Shown: positions 62,671-64,000 of the stretch, in pieces | How the letters are laid out: each line of letters begins with the position of its first letter | Numbering within the stretch: the stretch's first letter is position 1 | NCBI GenBank assembly: GCA_030068145.1 | Contig: JAPJBO010000146.1 | Coordinates: 1-64,000 of the forward strand | Source: Diplonema papillatum | Taxonomy: Eukaryota > Euglenozoa > Diplonemea > Diplonemida > Diplonemidae | Length of the DNA: 64,000 bases | Reading direction: 5' to 3' | Translations under genes and position numbers: made by a program | Notes under the pieces: generated by a model | The model's input: only the letters and a program-made list of their open reading frames with translations | The model's database searches: none | What the model was told of the DNA's origin: nothing

Positions 62671-62689
62671 GGGGGCAAGGGTGGGTGGG
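62671..62689 (+). other. E5 G-quadruplex motif
   Basis: GGGGGCAAGGGTGGGTGGG at the A/B junction. Confidence 0.8.
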
Positions 62690-62776
62690 AATTTGTTTAA
62701 CGTTTTAACTAGCTAAGGTTGACCTCCTGTTGGAGTGGTTCACATTGGTTCCGAGCACTGACGGCAATTCAATGCG

Positions 62777-62805
62777 CCAATTCCCTCAGTAAACTGCAGG
62801 AATGG
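62777..62805. other. E5 candidate recombinase core site
   Basis: CCAATTC and GAATGG flank a 16-base spacer (62784-62799) that shares CCTCAGTAAACT with E1. Confidence 0.55.
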
Positions 62806-63087
62806 TCGCGGTATCTCCTTGCCTGCTGCTCGATACGTCGGGGATTCTGCTGGGTCTCTTCAAGATAACAACTCAAAACCATTTCAACTAACTCCAGGAA
62901 GGTCATGGCAACTCCACGCCTGCTACGTGTATCTTCAAGCTAAGATAAATCCATTTCAACTAATCCACTGATGCGCTATCTTCGAGGCCTGTCAAGAGGA
63001 AGGAAACATGCACTGAACCTAGCAACAGACTGACTTGCGAACGGGATGAAAGGAGTGGTCCAGACGTACCAACGCCGACCAAGACGA

Positions 63088-64000
63088 TCACCTTCCTTCC
63101 ACCCCGCCGCCAGTAAAGAATGCCACCACCGCCTGTGTGACGGAAGCAATAGACTTCGGAGTCAGCGACGTCAGGGGCACCCGCGATGGGAGATCTGCAG
63201 GGTTCCCTTCGCTCCGCACCCAGCGGACAGAGAGTGCGCAACCAAGGGTTCGCACCCTGGCAAGACCAGAAACCACCGCGTTGTTCAGGTCTGCGTCTCG
63301 CATGCTGAACCCTTTCCGCGCTACTCCCTGCACGGTGGTATTGTCCACCACAACATCGATCCGTCCACCGGCAAAGGCGTCCGGGATCGACATTGCCGAA
63401 CGTTCGAAGGCCATGGCCTCTAGAACATTAATGTGCAGCCTCGATTCCTCGGCTGACCAGGGAGCCCCCAAGATGGTTATTTCCGCCGTACGAGAGTCCA
63501 CGAGAACACCACCCCATCCCTTCTTGCTCGCATCAACGAACACTGTCAACGACGGTACAGGGAGCTTCGTCGGTATTGCCCGTGGCCTCATGACCGCGTC
63601 TATCCAACCTTGCAAAGATGAGCGTATGCATGGAGACAGGGAAACTTGTTCCGTCGGCATCCTCGTTCCTCGGTTCAACGAGTTCGTTACTCTGCGCATG
63701 AATTTCAGCGCAAACCAGAACGAGCCGGGGAAAATGCCCGCAATTGCAGATGCGTGGAGCAGCCTGCCCCCCAAGGCTTCGATATCACCGGCAGAAAGCG
63801 ACGAAGCCTGGAGCTCGTACCGCGTCGTCATCAGCTTTCTGCAAAGCTTGCTGCTCAGCGAGACCTGCGAGACACTGTGTCGCCAGTCGACCCCGATGAA
63901 TTCATAACGGGGTGCAGCCGTCCGGGAATCAGCGTCTTTCCATGTCAGCGAGCAGTCCACCGCCGTCTGGTCCAACCGCCGCGTCGCTGCAAGAACGCAC
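63088..64000 (-). CDS. E5 reverse transcriptase-RNase H, N-terminal part outside the window
   Basis: Open from the right edge to TGA 63090-63088 within repeat A. Visible: the RT C-terminal part (YEFIGVDWRHSVSQVSLS, GGRLLHASAIAGIFPG) and a complete RNase H (VFVDASKKGWGG, HINVLEAMAFE, VVVDNTTVQG, GNPADLPSR). The RT active-site box lies just beyond the edge. Confidence 0.88.
   Translation of the reverse strand, partial: CVLAATRRLDQTAVDCSLTWKDADSRTAAPRYEFIGVDWRHSVSQVSLSSKLCRKLMTTRYELQASSLSAGDIEALGGRLLHASAIAGIFPGSFWFALKFMRRVTNSLNRGTRMPTEQVSLSPCIRSSLQGWIDAVMRPRAIPTKLPVPSLTVFVDASKKGWGGVLVDSRTAEITILGAPWSAEESRLHINVLEAMAFERSAMSIPDAFAGGRIDVVVDNTTVQGVARKGFSMRDADLNNAVVSGLARVRTLGCALSVRWVRSEGNPADLPSRVPLTSLTPKSIASVTQAVVAFFTGGGVEGR

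Larger units (their letters stand above)
62377..64000 (-). mobile_element. E5: split-repeat tyrosine-recombinase retrotransposon, cut by the window end
   Basis: Plus-strand layout: A 62377-62669, B to 62799, A 62800-63092, then RT-RNase H running out of the window. A copies look identical. Proteins are closest to E1 (RNase H is almost the same), but repeats A and B are largely different apart from the shared end motifs. Confidence 0.9.

Overview
Eukaryotic, repeat-dominated DNA. There is no bacterial gene organisation. Two short genes appear to be split by GT-AG introns, and almost everything else is mobile DNA or tandem repeats. The host cannot be named from this window. The GC-rich LINEs, short introns and protist-type tyrosine-recombinase retrotransposons suggest an alga or other protist. 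A red alga is only a weak guess.

Left part (1-24.9 kb). LINE-A (1-5.6 kb) is nearly complete: ORF1, then an intact 1459-aa ORF2 carrying a 2A-like peptide, an apurinic endonuclease (APE) domain, a reverse transcriptase (RT) and a zinc finger. Unique and minisatellite DNA follows (5.6-10.1 kb), then a possible first exon of a mitochondrial-protein gene (10.1 kb). Next come a 5'-truncated LINE-B (10.5-12.4 kb), a broken LINE-D that also has a 2A-like motif (12.5-15.1 kb), and an antisense LINE scrap. A duplicated exon unit, a tyrosine recombinase (YR) relic and an RNase H-like pseudogene lie at 16-18.5 kb. Minisatellites, a 1.3-kb terminal-inverted-repeat (TIR) element and a 62-bp satellite fill 18.5-24.2 kb.

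Middle part (24.9-43.5 kb). Two small host genes (24.92-25.59 and 25.69-26.22 kb) are spliced in frame by my reading. A 45-bp minisatellite is interrupted by a 1.08-kb TIR element with a TA target duplication. A second, unrelated YR pseudogene sits at 29.9-30.8 kb. LINE-B copy 2 (31.8-36.7 kb) and two LINE-C copies joined head to tail (38.0-42.7 kb, minus strand) follow.

Right part (43.5-64 kb). This is the most interesting region: five distinct YR retrotransposons (E1-E5), all on the minus strand, each embedded in a long (TAG)n microsatellite. Each has split direct repeats, which on the plus strand read (TAG)n-A-B-A-ORFs-B-(TAG)n. E1, E2 and E4 encode Gag, then YR, then RT-RNase H. This order is like VIPER as I recall it and unlike DIRS1 or Ngaro. 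E3 has one Gag-RT-RNase H ORF and no YR. E5 runs off the window. All five share a G-quadruplex motif at the A/B junction, an inverted-arm site at the B/A junction that looks like a recombinase core site, and (in the four with a visible RT) WIDN or WVDN in place of the RT YxDD box. The YRs have HSIKR where HxxR is usual. The repeat pairs look identical or nearly so, which implies recent insertion. The fixed orientation fits site-specific integration of a circular DNA into the asymmetric TAG repeat.
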